Assembly: GCF_021018895.1 (NCBI RefSeq)
Contig: NC_079384.1
Location: 15,267,140-15,331,139, forward strand
Length of the DNA: 64,000 nucleotides
From: Seriola aureovittata
Taxonomy: Eukaryota; Chordata; Actinopteri; Carangiformes; Carangidae
Direction of reading: 5' to 3'
Position numbers and translations under genes: made by a program. The stretch's first letter is position 1. The number at the start of each line of letters is the position of its first letter. Positions 25,430 through 38,310 of this stretch are shown here, piece after piece. The notes beneath the pieces are model-generated. The model was given only the letters and a program-made list of their open reading frames with translations. It did no database searches and was not told the origin of the DNA.

Positions 25430-28200
25430 CACTAAAAGGTCATAAAACGTCATAGTATAGTTTGGCACAAAAATGCCAAATAACGTCATAGTATAGTATG
25501 GCATAAAATGTCAAAAAAACATCATAGTATATTAAGGCATAAAAGGTCATGAAAACGTCATAGTATGGTAAGGCATCAAACGTCATAGTTAGGCATAAAA
25601 AGGCACAAAAACGTCATAGTATAGTTTGGCACTAAAATGCCAAAAAACGTCATAGTATAGTATGGCATAAAAAGTCAAAAAAAACATCACAGTTTATTAA
25701 GGCATAAAAGGTCATGAAAACGTCATAGTATTGCAATGCATGACACAAAATGATATAGTAAGGCATAAAAGTGTCATAGTACAGTATGTGATAAAAACCT
25801 CATGGTATAGTATGAAATAGAAACGTAACAGTATAGTAAGTCATAAAAACGTCATAGTATAGCAAGTTATAAAAATATCATAGTATGTTATGTTATAAAA
25901 ATGTCATAGTATGGTAAGTCATAAAGAACATCATAGTATAGTTAGTCATAAAAATGTATAGTAAGGTATGGTATAGAAAGTCATAGAAAAATTCATAGTA
26001 TAATAAGGCATAAAAATATCATAGTACAGTATGTGTTAAAACATCATATTATAGTAAGGCATTGTAATCTTCATAGTGTGGTAAGCGATAAAAAATGTCA
26101 TAGTATAGTTAGGCATAAAAAGGCACAAAATGTCATAGTATAGTAAGGCATAAAAATATCATAGTATGTTATGTTATAAAAATGTCATAGTATGGTAAGT
26201 CATAAAAAACATCATAGTATAGTTTGGCATAAAAATGCAAAAAAACATCATAGTATAGTGTGGTATAAAACGTCAAAATTACATCATAGTATATTAAGGC
26301 ATAAAAAGTCATGAAAACATCATAGTATGGTAAGGCATCAAACGTCATAGTATAGTTAGGCATAAAAAGGCCATAAAACGTCATAGTATAGTTTGGCACA
26401 AAAATGCCAAAAAACGTCATAGTATAGTATGGCATAAAATGTCAAAAAAACATCATAGTATATTAAGGCATAAAAGGTCATGAAAACATCATAGTATGGT
26501 AAGGCATCAAACGTCATAGTATAGTTAGGCATAAAAAGGCACAAAAATGTCATAGTATAGTATGGCACAAAATGTCAAAAAAACATCATAGTATATTAAG
26601 GCATAAAAGGTCATGAAAACGTCATAGTATGGTAAGGCATCAAACGTCATAGTATAGTTAGGCATAAAAAGGCACAAAAACGTCAAAGTATAGTTTGGCA
26701 CTAAAATGCCAAAAAACGTCAAGGTATAGTATGGCATAAAATGTCAAAAAAACATCATAGTATATCAAGGCATAAAAGGTCATGAAAACGTCATAGCATG
26801 GTAAGGCATCAAACGTCATAGTATAGTTAGGCATAAAAAGGCACAAAAACGTCATAGTATAGTTTGGCACTAAAAGGCCATAAAACGTCATAGTATAGTT
26901 TGGCACAAAAATGCCAAATAACGTCATAGTATAGTATGGCATAAAATGTCAAAAAAACATCATAGTATATTAAGGCATAAAAGGTCATGAAAACGTCATA
27001 GTATGGTAAGGCATCAAACGTCATAGTTAGGCATAAAAAGGCACAAAAACGTCATAGTATAGTTTGGCACTAAAATGCCAAAAAACGTCATAGTATAGTA
27101 TGGCATAAAAAGTCAAAAAAAACATCACAGTTTATTAAGGCATAAAAGGTCATGAAAACGTCATAGTATTGCAATGCATGACACAAAATGATATAGTAAG
27201 GCATAAAAGTGTCATAGTACAGTATGTGATAAAAACCTCATGGTATAGTATGAAATAGAAACGTAACAGTATAGTAAGTCATAAAAACGTCATAGTATAG
27301 CAAGTTATAAAAATATCATAGTATGTTATGTTATAAAAATGTCATAGTATGGTAAGTCATAAAGAACATCATAGTATAGTTAGTCATAAAAATGTATAGT
27401 AAGGTATGGTATAGAAAGTCATAGAAAAATTCATAGTATAATAAGGCATAAAAATATCATAGTACAGTATGTGTTAAAACATCATATTATAGTAAGGCAT
27501 TGTAATCTTCATAGTGTGGTAAGCGATAAAAAATGTCATAGTATAGTAAGGCAAAAAAAATGTCACGGTATAGTAAGTCACAAAAACGTCATAGTATTGT
27601 ATGTAATAAAATTGTCATCGTATAGTAAGTCATAAAAAACATCATAGTATAGTTTGGCATAAAAATGCAAAAAAACATCATAGTATAGTGTGGTATAAAA
27701 CGTCAAAATTACATCATAGTATATTAAGGCATAAAAAGTCATGAAAACATCATAGTATGGTAAGGCATCAAACGTCATAGTATAGTTAGGCATAAAAAGG
27801 CCATAAAACGTCATAGTATAGTTTGGCACAAAAATGCCAAAAAACGTCATAGTATAGTATGGCATAAAATGTCAAAAAAACATCATAGTATATTAAGGCA
27901 TAAAAGGTCATGAAAACATCATAGTATGGTAAGGCATCAAACGTCATAGTATAGTTAGGCATAAAAAGGCACAAAAATGTCATAGTATAGTATGGCACAA
28001 AATGTCAAAAAAACATCATAGTATATTAAGGCATAAAAGGTCATGAAAACGTCATAGTATGGTAAGGCATCAAACGTCATAGTATAGTTAGGCATAAAAA
28101 GGCACAAAAACGTCATAGTATAGTTTGACACTAAAATGCCAAAAAACGTCATAGTATAGTATGGTATAAAATGTCAAAAAAACATCATAGTATATTAAGG
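25430..28200. repeat. Duplication of about 1.44 kb including irregular satellite DNA
   Basis: A block from about 25430 recurs 1438 bp downstream (for example CATAAAACGT at 25441 and 26879; AACATCACAGTTTATTAAGG at 25683 and 27121). After a replaced stretch (about 26100-26210 versus 27540-27640) the offset becomes 1430 bp (AAAAATGCAA at 26231 and 27661). The copied block contains unusual diverged units, so it is easy to follow. Confidence 0.85.
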
Positions 28201-29341
28201 CATAAAAGGTCATGAAAACGTCATAGTATGGTAAGGCATCAAACGTCATAGTATAGTTAGGCATAAAAAGGCACAAAAACGTCATAGTATAGTTTGGCAC
28301 TAAAATGTCAAAAAACGTCATAGTATAGTATGGCATAAAATGTCAAAGAAACATCATAGTATATTAAGGCATAAAAGGTCATGAAAACGTCATAGCATGG
28401 TAAGGCATCAAACGTCATAGTATAGTTAGGCATAAAAAGGCACAAAAACGTCATAGTATAGTTTGGCACTAAAATGCCAAAAAACGTCATAGTATAGTTT
28501 GGCATAAAAATGCAAAAAAACGTCATAGTATGGTAAGGCATCAAACAAAATTGAATAGTAAGCCATAAAAGTGCCCCAAAATGTCATAGTATAGATTGGC
28601 ACAAAAATGCCAAATAACGTCATAGTATAGTATGGCATAAAATGTCAAAAAAACATCATATTATATTAAGGCATAAAAGGTCATGAAAACGTCATAGTAT
28701 GGTAAGGCATCAAACGTCATAGAATAGTTGGGCATAAAAAGGCACAAAAACGTCATAGTACAGTTTGGCACTAAAATGCCAAAAAACGTCATAGTATAGT
28801 ATGGCATAAAACGTCAAAAAAACATCATTGTATATTAAGGCATAAAAGGTCATGAAAACGTCATAGTATGGTAAGGCATCAAACTTCATAGTATAGTTTG
28901 GCATAAAAATGCCATAAAACGTCATAGAATAGTTTGGCATAAAAATGCAAAAAAAACGTCATAGTATAGTATGGCATGAAACGTCAAAAAAACATCACAG
29001 TTTATTAAGGCATAAAAGGTCATGAAAACGTCATAGTATGGCAAGGTATAAGATGAAATGATATAGTAAGGCACAAAAATGCCAAAAAGTGTCATAGTAG
29101 TGTATGGCATAAAAATGTCATGGTATAGTAAGTCATGAAAAACATCATGGAAGAGTCTGTAATAAAAACGTCACAGTATAATAAGTGATAAAAAATATCA
29201 TAGTTTAGCAAGCCATAAGAATGTCATAGTATAGTAAATCATAAAAAAACGTCATAGTATAGCAAGGCATAAAAATGTATAGTACAGTATGTGATAAAAA
29301 TGTCATATTATAGTAAGGCATAAAAATGTCATAGTATAGTA

Positions 29342-29757
29342 AAAGTTTGTTGAAGTTCCAAAAGTAAAGGTACTCATTAAGCAAAATTACCCATTTTAGA
29401 ATAATATATATATATATATATATAAATAATATTGGATCATGATTGTCAATGTATGAATGTGTAAGCATCATTAATGGAGCGTTTCAAATACTTTACGTGC
29501 TGCTCAGTAGCTTCAACTATAATAATACATCACAATTGATTCGTTGGTTATATTTTGTCTTTAATAAACTAAACTTGCAAAGATAAGATGTCAAATAGCT
29601 GTAGTGGAGTAAAAAGCATTATATGTTTTTCTGAAATGTAGTAGAATAGAACTATAAAGTATCATAAAATGGAAATACTCAAATAAAGTAGTAGCAGCTA
29701 AAATCGTCCTTGTACATGACTTGAGTGAATGTACTTATAGTTACATTCCACCACGGC
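29342..29757 (-). repeat. Dispersed teleost repeat, right flank of the satellite, inverted relative to the left flank
   Basis: Read on the minus strand it runs GTGGTGGAATGTAACTATAA, then GAGTATTTCCATTTTATG, ACTACATTTCAGAAA and AATGAGTACCTTTACTTTTG, the same order as the left-flank repeat, and is cut off by the satellite at 29341. An (AT)n tract lies inside at 29404-29424. Confidence 0.5.
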
Positions 29758-31884
29758 ATTAAATGAGTGTCCTAAAGCACTGCTGGCCTGGCTGCCCTCA
29801 GAGCTACATGAAAACTGACAGATATAGCAGAGTCAGTGCAGTCTGATTGAAATGGATAGCTTCCTCTCTCCCTATTTGGCAAATCACTCTAAAGCTGTCC
29901 TATACAACACTTGCAGAACTGTTTAAATTTCAGTACTTCAGAAAACAAAAGCACTTGTTAATAAACGTGTTTATGGTGTGCCACTACTGCTCTCTTCTGA
30001 CAGTTCTATGGAAATGCAGGTGAAGCTCTGGATTACTGTTTTTTGAACCTATTGAGGGAAGTGAGACAAATGTCCATTGTAATGCTGATGTTACAGAACG
30101 ATGGACATGAAAATAATAACTACCTAGTTTTTAATGTCACAAAACTTGTTTACAAATCAACCAGGGTTTGTAAACCAAAGTCCCACAATTAACCATAATC
30201 GACTCTTGTGCTGAAATCTGATTTCCCTGGTACTTCCACTGTATTTATGCCTTTGCCCATGTATTGGAGGAGAATTTCATCTTACCTTTTTTCCCCAAAA
30301 CTGCCTCTTTTCACTTTGAATGGCATCATTTACGTCAGGCAGCTGGTCCTTCAGATAGGTCTGTAGTACAAACTATCCATGGCTTTTCAATCCTCAGTCT
30401 CGCCTAATGTAAAAAAAAACAAACAAAACAAAACACAGCTTTCACAATGTGAAATTGCTGTATTATAATTCATCACTTTATCTGAGAATGTTCTTCTCAG
30501 AAACCAACTCAAAATCCCATTTTCACTGAATCATCTCAATCGCAGCCTTTGCACATTTTTCCTTTACAAATCTGTTTTAAATTCAAAATAAAAGTATGAA
30601 AACAGTTTACTGCTGTAATATACATTACTGTAAAACAACTATACATAGGATTAATAAATATATGCTACATTTCTCTCTGGAGATACCAACCTCATTATTT
30701 TGTTTTCTGAATCAAGAATAATAATCAAGAACATTTTTTTTCCATGTCTATATCTTTGCCACCAAAGGTTTCCTAATGGCCAATTAGACTAATATCCTTC
30801 AGCTGGGCTATGGCTTGTCATTTATACAATACACCAAAAAGCATACAAAATGTGTTTTCATGGGCAGCTAAGAGGATTTCTAAATTGCGCTTTCAGTGAT
30901 GTGTCTCCTTTGTTTCAGTGTGGAGGAGGACAAATAGCTGGATCAGAGTGGTGACTCACTGGAGCGACCGCTTGGGAGCAGTCTGTGTTCTTGCCAGTGA
31001 GATGAAATATCCTGCTGAAAAATTAATATCTATGTGCTATGCTGTAAATATTTACCCCGCTTTTCCTCCTGTTTGATGTCCCCCCATCCACTGTACAGTA
31101 ATGTGTCTTATCTATCTGCTGGATATCTGAGTTTACCAACTACAGGCTCATAAGATTATGCAGCTGCTTACTTTCTTGTCTTTCAAAAATCTCCTTGAAA
31201 ATGTTGTTTCGCAATTCCTGTGCTATGTGTTGTCTAATAAAGTTTTCTTAGTCAAGACCAAAATCTGAAGCTTTTCTACTTCCTACTTTTCTACTTTAAT
31301 AAAGGTTCAGCAATTAGAGCTGATTGTTGAGAGGGCCAATGGTGATAGGTAAAGTATAAGTAGGGTTCAGTATAAATCTGACTTACTGTAACAATGCAAA
31401 ACAATCATTAATTATTTACAGTAATAGCTATCAAAGAGATCAATATATATTGATATTTTAATAGAAGATTCTCTAATTGTTGATTTACAAAACAGCGGAG
31501 ATCTCTGAGACCTGCTCCTTTAAATAACATAGCCTCAGTGACCCCAATTACAATTAATTCATTTATTTTATTTTCATTTCATATGTTTGAATTATGTCCA
31601 GGAACCCAAGGTAATTGTTTGACATTTAAAAAACATTTCTTATTCACTTTAAAATGAAGATACAACATAGCAAACATGAAATATTACAGAACAAAGGAAT
31701 TATGTCGACAGAAATGACCTAAAATTTAATACCAGGACCTATTAACATTCGTTTTATAGATTTAGTTTGTCACTTTTAAATGTTTTGATTTCATTAAAAT
31801 GAGAATAGGTTCAGCGAGACAGATAAAAAAGTGGCTGTAAATTTTTTCTAAATTTTTATTTCATTGTATTTACAATAAAGGGTA
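29758..31884. other. Intergenic, no gene seen
   Basis: AT-rich DNA with an A-rich run near 30410-30436. No exon, RNA gene or clear mobile element recognised. Confidence 0.5.
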
Positions 31885-32129
31885 CCCCGGCTTCCTCCCA
31901 GAGTCATGCACATTTGGTTAATTGGTGACTCTAAAGGGCCCCTAGGTGTGAATGTGAGTGTGAGTGGTTGTTTGTCTCTATATGTCAGCCTTGTGATGAA
32001 CTGGCGACCTCTTCAGGGTGTACCCTGCCCTCACCCAATGTCAGCTGAGATTGGCTCCAGAACCTCCCTGTGACCCTAGAAGGATGAGCGGTATAGCTAA
32101 TGTTTGGATGGATGGATGGATGGATGGAT
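31885..32129 (+). mobile_element. 3' end of a LINE (or derived SINE), 5'-truncated
   Basis: The words GGCTTCCTCCCAGAGTCATG, TTAATTGGTGACTCTAAA, GATGAACTGGCGACCTCTTC, AGGGTGTACCCTGCCCTC and AATGTCAGCTGAGATTGGCT, followed by a (GGAT)n tail at 32106-32129, are characteristic of an abundant fish non-LTR retrotransposon 3' tail (L2/Maui-like, from memory). The truncated start is typical of target-primed insertion. Confidence 0.65.
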
Positions 32130-35100
32130 TTACAATATCTATTTATGACCACTAGATGGAGCCAGTTATTTTTGTATAGCAACATTTTTTCCATTCCATT
32201 ACTGACTATTTCTGCTTTAACCGGTACAGTAGTTATGAGTAGAGGCTCTTATGGCATGTAAAGCTCAACATTATACATGTGTGATCTTTGTTGAAATTAT
32301 TTTCTGCAGCTGTCCATCACAGAGAAACGATAAAAGCATCCAGCTTGTGACTTGTTGGGATCATTTGTTTGGGACGTTGTTGTTTTAGCTGTAATTCTCA
32401 AACTGTTGCATTAACCTTTCATGACCTGGAAAATCTTTGAGAAAACACTCGTGTTCTCACAATGCAGAACAAACCTTTCAAAACCAAATGATGAATTCTC
32501 TGTGTGTCACTTTTTAATTTTGTTGGCGTTCCTGAAGTTATTATTTCATCTGACCATTTTGCTTTTCTTGGAGCAAAAGATATGACGACTAAATCCAAAG
32601 CTGTCATTTTTCCCCCTGGTGTCTTGATAAATCTCAGCCTATTAGATTAAATAATTGCTTCAATGTGAGTTAAAAGATTCTTCTTTTATCGTGGAGGATA
32701 AAGGGCTTAATGAAGGTCATCCTGGTTGATAAAGTCTTTCTGTTGTATCCCACATCACCTCATCTGCTCTTGGCAGAAATACACATTTGAAAATCAGATA
32801 TTTCCATGAGTAATCAAATAGCTGTAAATTATGAGGCAGAAATCCACTGATGCTGTAAAACTTTAGATTCTACTTTTACTATTCATATCAGGACATTTTA
32901 CGCAAAATTGATCCATACTGTAGGTTTTGCCTGAATAATCAATCAATTACATGGGTACGACATATATTACATCACTCAAAATACTTTAAATACCAAATAT
33001 TTTACACTTATATGACATCATCCTTGGATCATGGATCTTGCATCAACACATTTTGACACTAAATCTTCTTAAGCTATACTTTGCAAAGGCTGAATTCAAG
33101 CTGAATTTGGCGTTATGTGTGTGTTTGGTGTGTAATTTTGGGTCCGAAATACAGTGTGTTTCTAGCGTGATATCTTGAGGGGAACCTGTTATGTTGAGTC
33201 CTTTAATGCAGCGTCACTTAAATGCACCTTTTAACAAACACTGAAAATCTCTCCCAGACTTACCAACAATTATTTCTTCCTCTGTTTAGTCTAAGCAAGT
33301 GCGTACACCTTGTAATCCACCTTGTATCCTGTAATGAGACAGAAATTGTGCTCAAAAGCAAGCAATTATGTAATTCATGTACACACAAAGCAGTAAAAAA
33401 AAAAAAAAAAAATCTATAGAAAAAGAAGCTGGAATGTGAGCAAGATGGGAAGTTGCCATGCCGAGGGTGTGATGGCCGCGTGGGCTGAGAAAAACAAACC
33501 AGGTTCAAGTATAGACTATCACCGAGGGGTCTAAAGCTGACCGCATGCACCTCAAAAACTTAAATATTTAGTTTAGTCGAGCTGAGCCAGTTCGAGCCAG
33601 CCAATTAATCTTTTCAAATGAGACCGTGGTCAAACAAACCGAGATGGGTGCGTAATGAAGCCAGCCCCTTAATCCTTGTGAGTGTACACAGAGTTGTGAT
33701 TGAGCTTACTGCAAAAGACATCCAAACAATGACTTACTACAGGAGGGAGAGATGTTTTACAGAGAATACAGATACATCTGTATTTGTATGTACTTGCCAA
33801 AAATGTTTCACGAGTCAGAATATTTTTTACTGAAACTGTTCTGTTTATAACCTCCATCAACAGGCTGTATTTGAAAGCCTGTTTGAAATTATCCATCAAG
33901 TCAAGGTCCAAGGTCTGGTACTCATAAATTATAATTAATGAGTCTGGCAGGTGTTTTTTTTCTCAGGCCATCTCAGTCATTTTCAGCTGAGCAAAGCACA
34001 TTTAAGTGAAGGGATAACAGCTGCACATTAAGGGCTTTCAGTGGAACACTCTGGAATAACAGAAGTTCGGAAATGGCCCCCTTGTGTAGGTTTGAGTGCT
34101 CGGCCGAAGCCGTTTTCTCCAGCTCTGGGAACCCTCAAACCAAAAGGAAATCGTGTGAGAATATCTTCAGCAATGGCGTTTTTAATCTTCCTTCATTAGT
34201 GGATTGAGCACAGTATGTCGTTATAGAGATAAAGGGACCTACCTTCTGGTAGGTCCGGTTGTATAAAAGCACCACCACTGAATGGGGGTGTAGGTCAGGG
34301 TCACTGCAGAAATATTTGGATAAAACACACAATAATTAATGCATGGCATACACTAGCTGTCACAGATGAGTGTAACAACATCAGTTAAAGTGAAATTGAT
34401 ATGTTTGCTACTAGCAACAGAACAATAATGCTTCAAAAATGGACAAAATAATATTAATTTAAAGGTCGACTTAAAGTTATTGGTCAAATCACTTCTAATA
34501 AGAACTGACAATTAAAACCAACAACATGGTACAGATGGTTCACAGGAAACAGAATGAACTGGACATTAATGTGTAGATGTACTGACTCACAAAACGTATT
34601 GCATAAGAAGTCATTCAAATGAGCCTCCGTTTGCATGTCCATGTGTGATTTTTGGTCAAATGACTTATTATTAATTTTAGTAATCAGTGAGATATTTCTC
34701 CATTATTGAATTATACGCAGCTGACTTGATTATCATCTAAAAACACAGAAATGTTTCGTGAGACATTCAGTTCTGTATCTTGCTGTCAAGTCGAGTCAGA
34801 TGTTCGGATGCACGAGCTGGAGGAAAACTGTTGAATGAAACGTCCTGTGTCGGCATTTCTAATCGACGACTGAAAACTGTTGACAGTTTCTTTGCTTGGA
34901 CTCAATCCAAAGACGAGCAGAGTTCAGAAGTATGTAACATGGTGTACAGTCTGGCCTTGGATAGTGGTGCGCTGCGGAATGCATGGGGTAGTGCTGGTTG
35001 TGATTATTATAACGGCACTTGGTGATGGTGGTGAGTGCTGGTATGTTGGATATAAAGGGCTGGCTGTCGCCCCTGTTTAAGTAAACATTAGAGTGTAAAG

Positions 35101-38100
35101 CCTCTTGTGTTTACCACGTTCAAGCAGCAGTGGTGTTTCTGACAGGAAATACTGCTTCTTGAATGGACTGCTCTTAGTTTGAAGTGTTTTGTTTTGGAGG
35201 GATTTTTGAGGAGGGTCACATTTTGGGTGTAGAAAATAAAGCGCTGCTCTTAAATGCCAGGAAAGACGTGTTGTGAAAAAAAAAAAAAAAATCTGTTGAA
35301 ACACTCGTAGTAACAGAGATATCAAGTGATACGGTGGGTGTTTTCACAGAATGTAAGGTCACAGAACCCTGACATGTCAAAGCTTCACAACACCCCTCTG
35401 ACATAACACATCCTGTCTGTTACTACTGAAAAACAGACCCACAATTCCTTTCAGCTTCCTCCTAGTGTTTCCTGCTGTCAATCGAAGGGTCCGGGCCGAC
35501 ACCCCCCCCCACCCCACCCCCCAGGATTTAACCTCTAACTAGGTGGAGAGGGTCAGCTTCCTTCCCTATGAGGAAGCTTTGGAAGGGGGGATGCATAGCT
35601 GGCTCCATCCCTGCCCCGAGAAGAGGAGGTGGCGGAGAGGTAGACCCAAGATATTTACAGAAAGCACAGGCGTGTCCCGCCACATTCTCTCCCTCTGAAT
35701 GAAAAAGCTGGGGTGGGGTCGAGAGGGATTTCACAACGCAACACAGAGGAGGAAATGGACTGGACGGATATCTCACTACTCCATCATGTGCACCTCCCTT
35801 TTCCCTTTAGTGTTTATTTTTTACCACATGCATGTGTGTGTGTGTGTGTGTGGCTGAACGTACTGTGAGGAGGTGTTCCTGTGGTTTTGGCCAAAGCTTC
35901 AGGATTTGAAGAGCTACAGTCCAGAAGCCCTGATATCCTCCATGATCGCATCACTTAACCCGCTCCTCGCCTTGCATCCAGATTTGTTATTTAATGCCGG
36001 CTCAGGACTGCTGAGATGCAGCATATCTTTAAAACTCCTTCAGTATTTCTCTATGCTGAGGAACGGTTGCTCTGGTGCAATGTAATGAAATAAAAAGCAC
36101 AACCGTACAAAAAGTGAGGCATCTTCTGCAAAAGCACAAATTAGATGTGAAGGTAAAATGGTCTCTGGTCTGGGCTGAAAATGATCCACGAGACAGACTG
36201 TCGCCAGAATAAAGATTAAGGTGAAAGGTCAAGTGCTGCATAAACTAAATCAAATTTGCTGAGAAAATATCCCAAAAGGCAGACGTCTCGGTTTCACCAT
36301 CGTTACACTGTAGACATGAGATGGTAAGAAAGAGACATGTTTAAATCCCTGAGTCACACATCTGTGACCTGCTTCTGCATTCTGGACTGCTGCCTGAAGA
36401 ATTTGCTCCTCATTGCTACTCATAGGGATTTCCTGTAGGATGCAGAGCTGAATCACTGGGTTTGTTCCAAAAGCCATTCTATCTAAAGGAGGGCTGACTT
36501 CACGCTGTGTGTGGATGACGAGGCCTCAATTTGATTTCATGGGATTTCTTTTATCCTGCCTTTGCTCCATAATAGGAGAAAGGGGCTTAAGACTTGATAT
36601 ACTGATTAAGTATTATGTGTAAGGCAGTGAATTCTTCCTGACATTGCCTTCTTTTGTATTTCTTTTTTTATTCGTGTACATTAGAAGAAAAAAAAGGAGC
36701 ATTTCTGACCGTGTATGGGTTTGATTCATAATCCCTGACATTTACTTAGCAAACCTAGCAGGCCCCACATTGACTGACAGTGGTCACAGCCACTGGCAGA
36801 TTAAAGAGCCATTAAGACAGCCTTTCACAAACCCTCTGGCTGGCCCTCTCAGTCATGCATCACCAGAAGACCGCTGCCTCTTTGGGATGGTTTGCCGTAG
36901 CGATGGAAAAAATGCAGTCTCTAAGTGCAAAGTGGCAGTTAAAAAGTTCGAGACTCTGGAAATTTGGTGCAGAACACGAAGTCTAACGAGCATGTGCAGG
37001 AGAGGGAAGCTTTCGCTTAAGAACTACAACTGCGCCGGTGAAGTAGCTCAGTCATTGGCCTTGCCTTAAAAGGATCATAGTTCTACTTATGGCAACATCT
37101 TTTATGCGTTCAGTACTTGAATCACTGAAAACATTAATATGTTGGTTTGAATAAGGATAGAGAAGCTTGTTAAACCGCAGAGGAATTAAGAGTGTGACGA
37201 TCGACCTCAATCTTTCTCGTTGCCAGGAAGCTTTTTGTGCGAGTGGCTGAGACGTTTTCCATGCAGACCACACACAGTCAGAATCCCACACCTCCACTTA
37301 AGGTGAAGGGTTTATTTACACGGGCACTGCATGTACCCTCCAGATCAGAAAGGCATAAAACCAAATACATCTGAGAACAATTTCTCTTATGAACTAAAAA
37401 CACTATCTCAGGAAGAAGACACAAAAAAAAACAGCTCCTTGATTTGCATAGCTGACAGAGCTGTCAACCTCAGCTAGAGTAAGACTAATAGCAAGAATTT
37501 ACCTTGTCATGTTGTTTCCCTCCTTGCCTCTAAAAGTGTGTGTAAATGCTGCAGAAAACAGCCTGACGCTGCCCATTTCTCACCCTGCACTTCACTACAC
37601 TTAATCTGAAACACACTGTACACAAATATTAAATAACACTGCCTTCCGTCTGCCTTATGTAAAGTTTCCACTCACAGGCTAACAACATCACACGTCACAG
37701 ATTAGTAATGCGCGCCGAACAGGTTTTGCAGTCGTATGCCAACAAAACCTGATAGAGTTGCTGCTGAGGCAAACTGGACTCAGAAACCTTTAAATCTACA
37801 CCTCTGTACACGCCTGGCAGCCCCGCAGAAGGTCAAAAGGCCACTGATGCCTTGGCATGGAAACACAGCAGCTATTTTGGAGATGTGCACTGACGCTTGT
37901 TCAGTGGTTGGAACTCTGTAGTATTTACTGTATGGCCTTTGATGGATTCAGACACTGCATATTAAATCTCTTGCAATGTATTTTCAGTTTAAAAATTCTA
38001 TGAAGTCTTCAATAAGGCAATTTGCCCTTCTGTGCTTTAAAATTGATAATCCCTCTCAGATGCTCAGAGGCAGTTTGGAGAGAATGTAGATAAAGACCAT

Positions 38101-38310
38101 GAGCAATTAACAGATAATATAACACCCTGGGAGCAACATCCTTAGGTTTATTCAATTTTAGTGAATTGTGTTTTATCAACACCTAATGACTTGCCTTGTT
38201 GTTCAGTGAAATGTCCTTAATATCTTAACTTCTGTCTCTGCCTCCATAAAAATATAACTGCAGCTTTTTCTGTACTGTCTTCTAAGACCGCCTGCACACT
38301 TGACTCCTCA
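32130..38310. other. Intergenic, no gene seen
   Basis: No supported coding exon. It contains a poly-A run at about 33396-33412, a C-rich run at 35499-35522, and a (TG)n microsatellite at 35832-35852. The ORFs present are short and carry no recognisable domain. Confidence 0.5.
35499..35522 (-). repeat. C-rich tract, G-quadruplex potential on the minus strand
   Basis: A run of C10 followed by ACCCC and ACCCCCC; the complement has four or more G-tracts separated by single T. Confidence 0.5.

Larger units (their letters stand above)
17478..29341. repeat. Satellite array, about 11.9 kb, with a 169-bp higher-order repeat
   Basis: Continuous tandem repeats whose units begin ACGTCATAGTAT (variants ACATCAT, ATGTCAT) and continue with GGCATAAAA-type sequence. 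The basic unit is 36 bp. In the core, five distinguishable subunits (four of 36 bp, one of 25 bp) repeat in fixed order to give a 169-bp higher-order unit. The outer parts (17478 to about 17815 and about 29090-29341) and two interior stretches (about 25690-26330 and 27130-27720) are irregular and more diverged. Many minus-strand ORFs rich in PYYTMTFFGI-like peptides arise because 36 is a multiple of 3; they stop where the 25-bp subunit shifts the frame. They are not genes. Confidence 0.97.

Noticed and set aside
17814..29110. Dozens of minus-strand ORFs of 60-151 codons with PYYTMTF-like repeats
   Set aside because: They follow the 36-bp satellite period, end at each frame-shifting 25-bp subunit, and have no start context, domain or codon bias. 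They are repeat shadows, not genes.
17478..29341. Possible CRISPR-like array because of regular repeats
   Set aside because: The whole unit repeats, with no unique spacers, and the context is a vertebrate genome. This is a satellite.
37037..37095. tRNA-like stretch (GGTGAAGTAGCTCAGTCATT)
   Set aside because: It has an A-box-like word, but no good B box and no acceptor stem or cloverleaf could be formed. It could at most be a worn SINE head.
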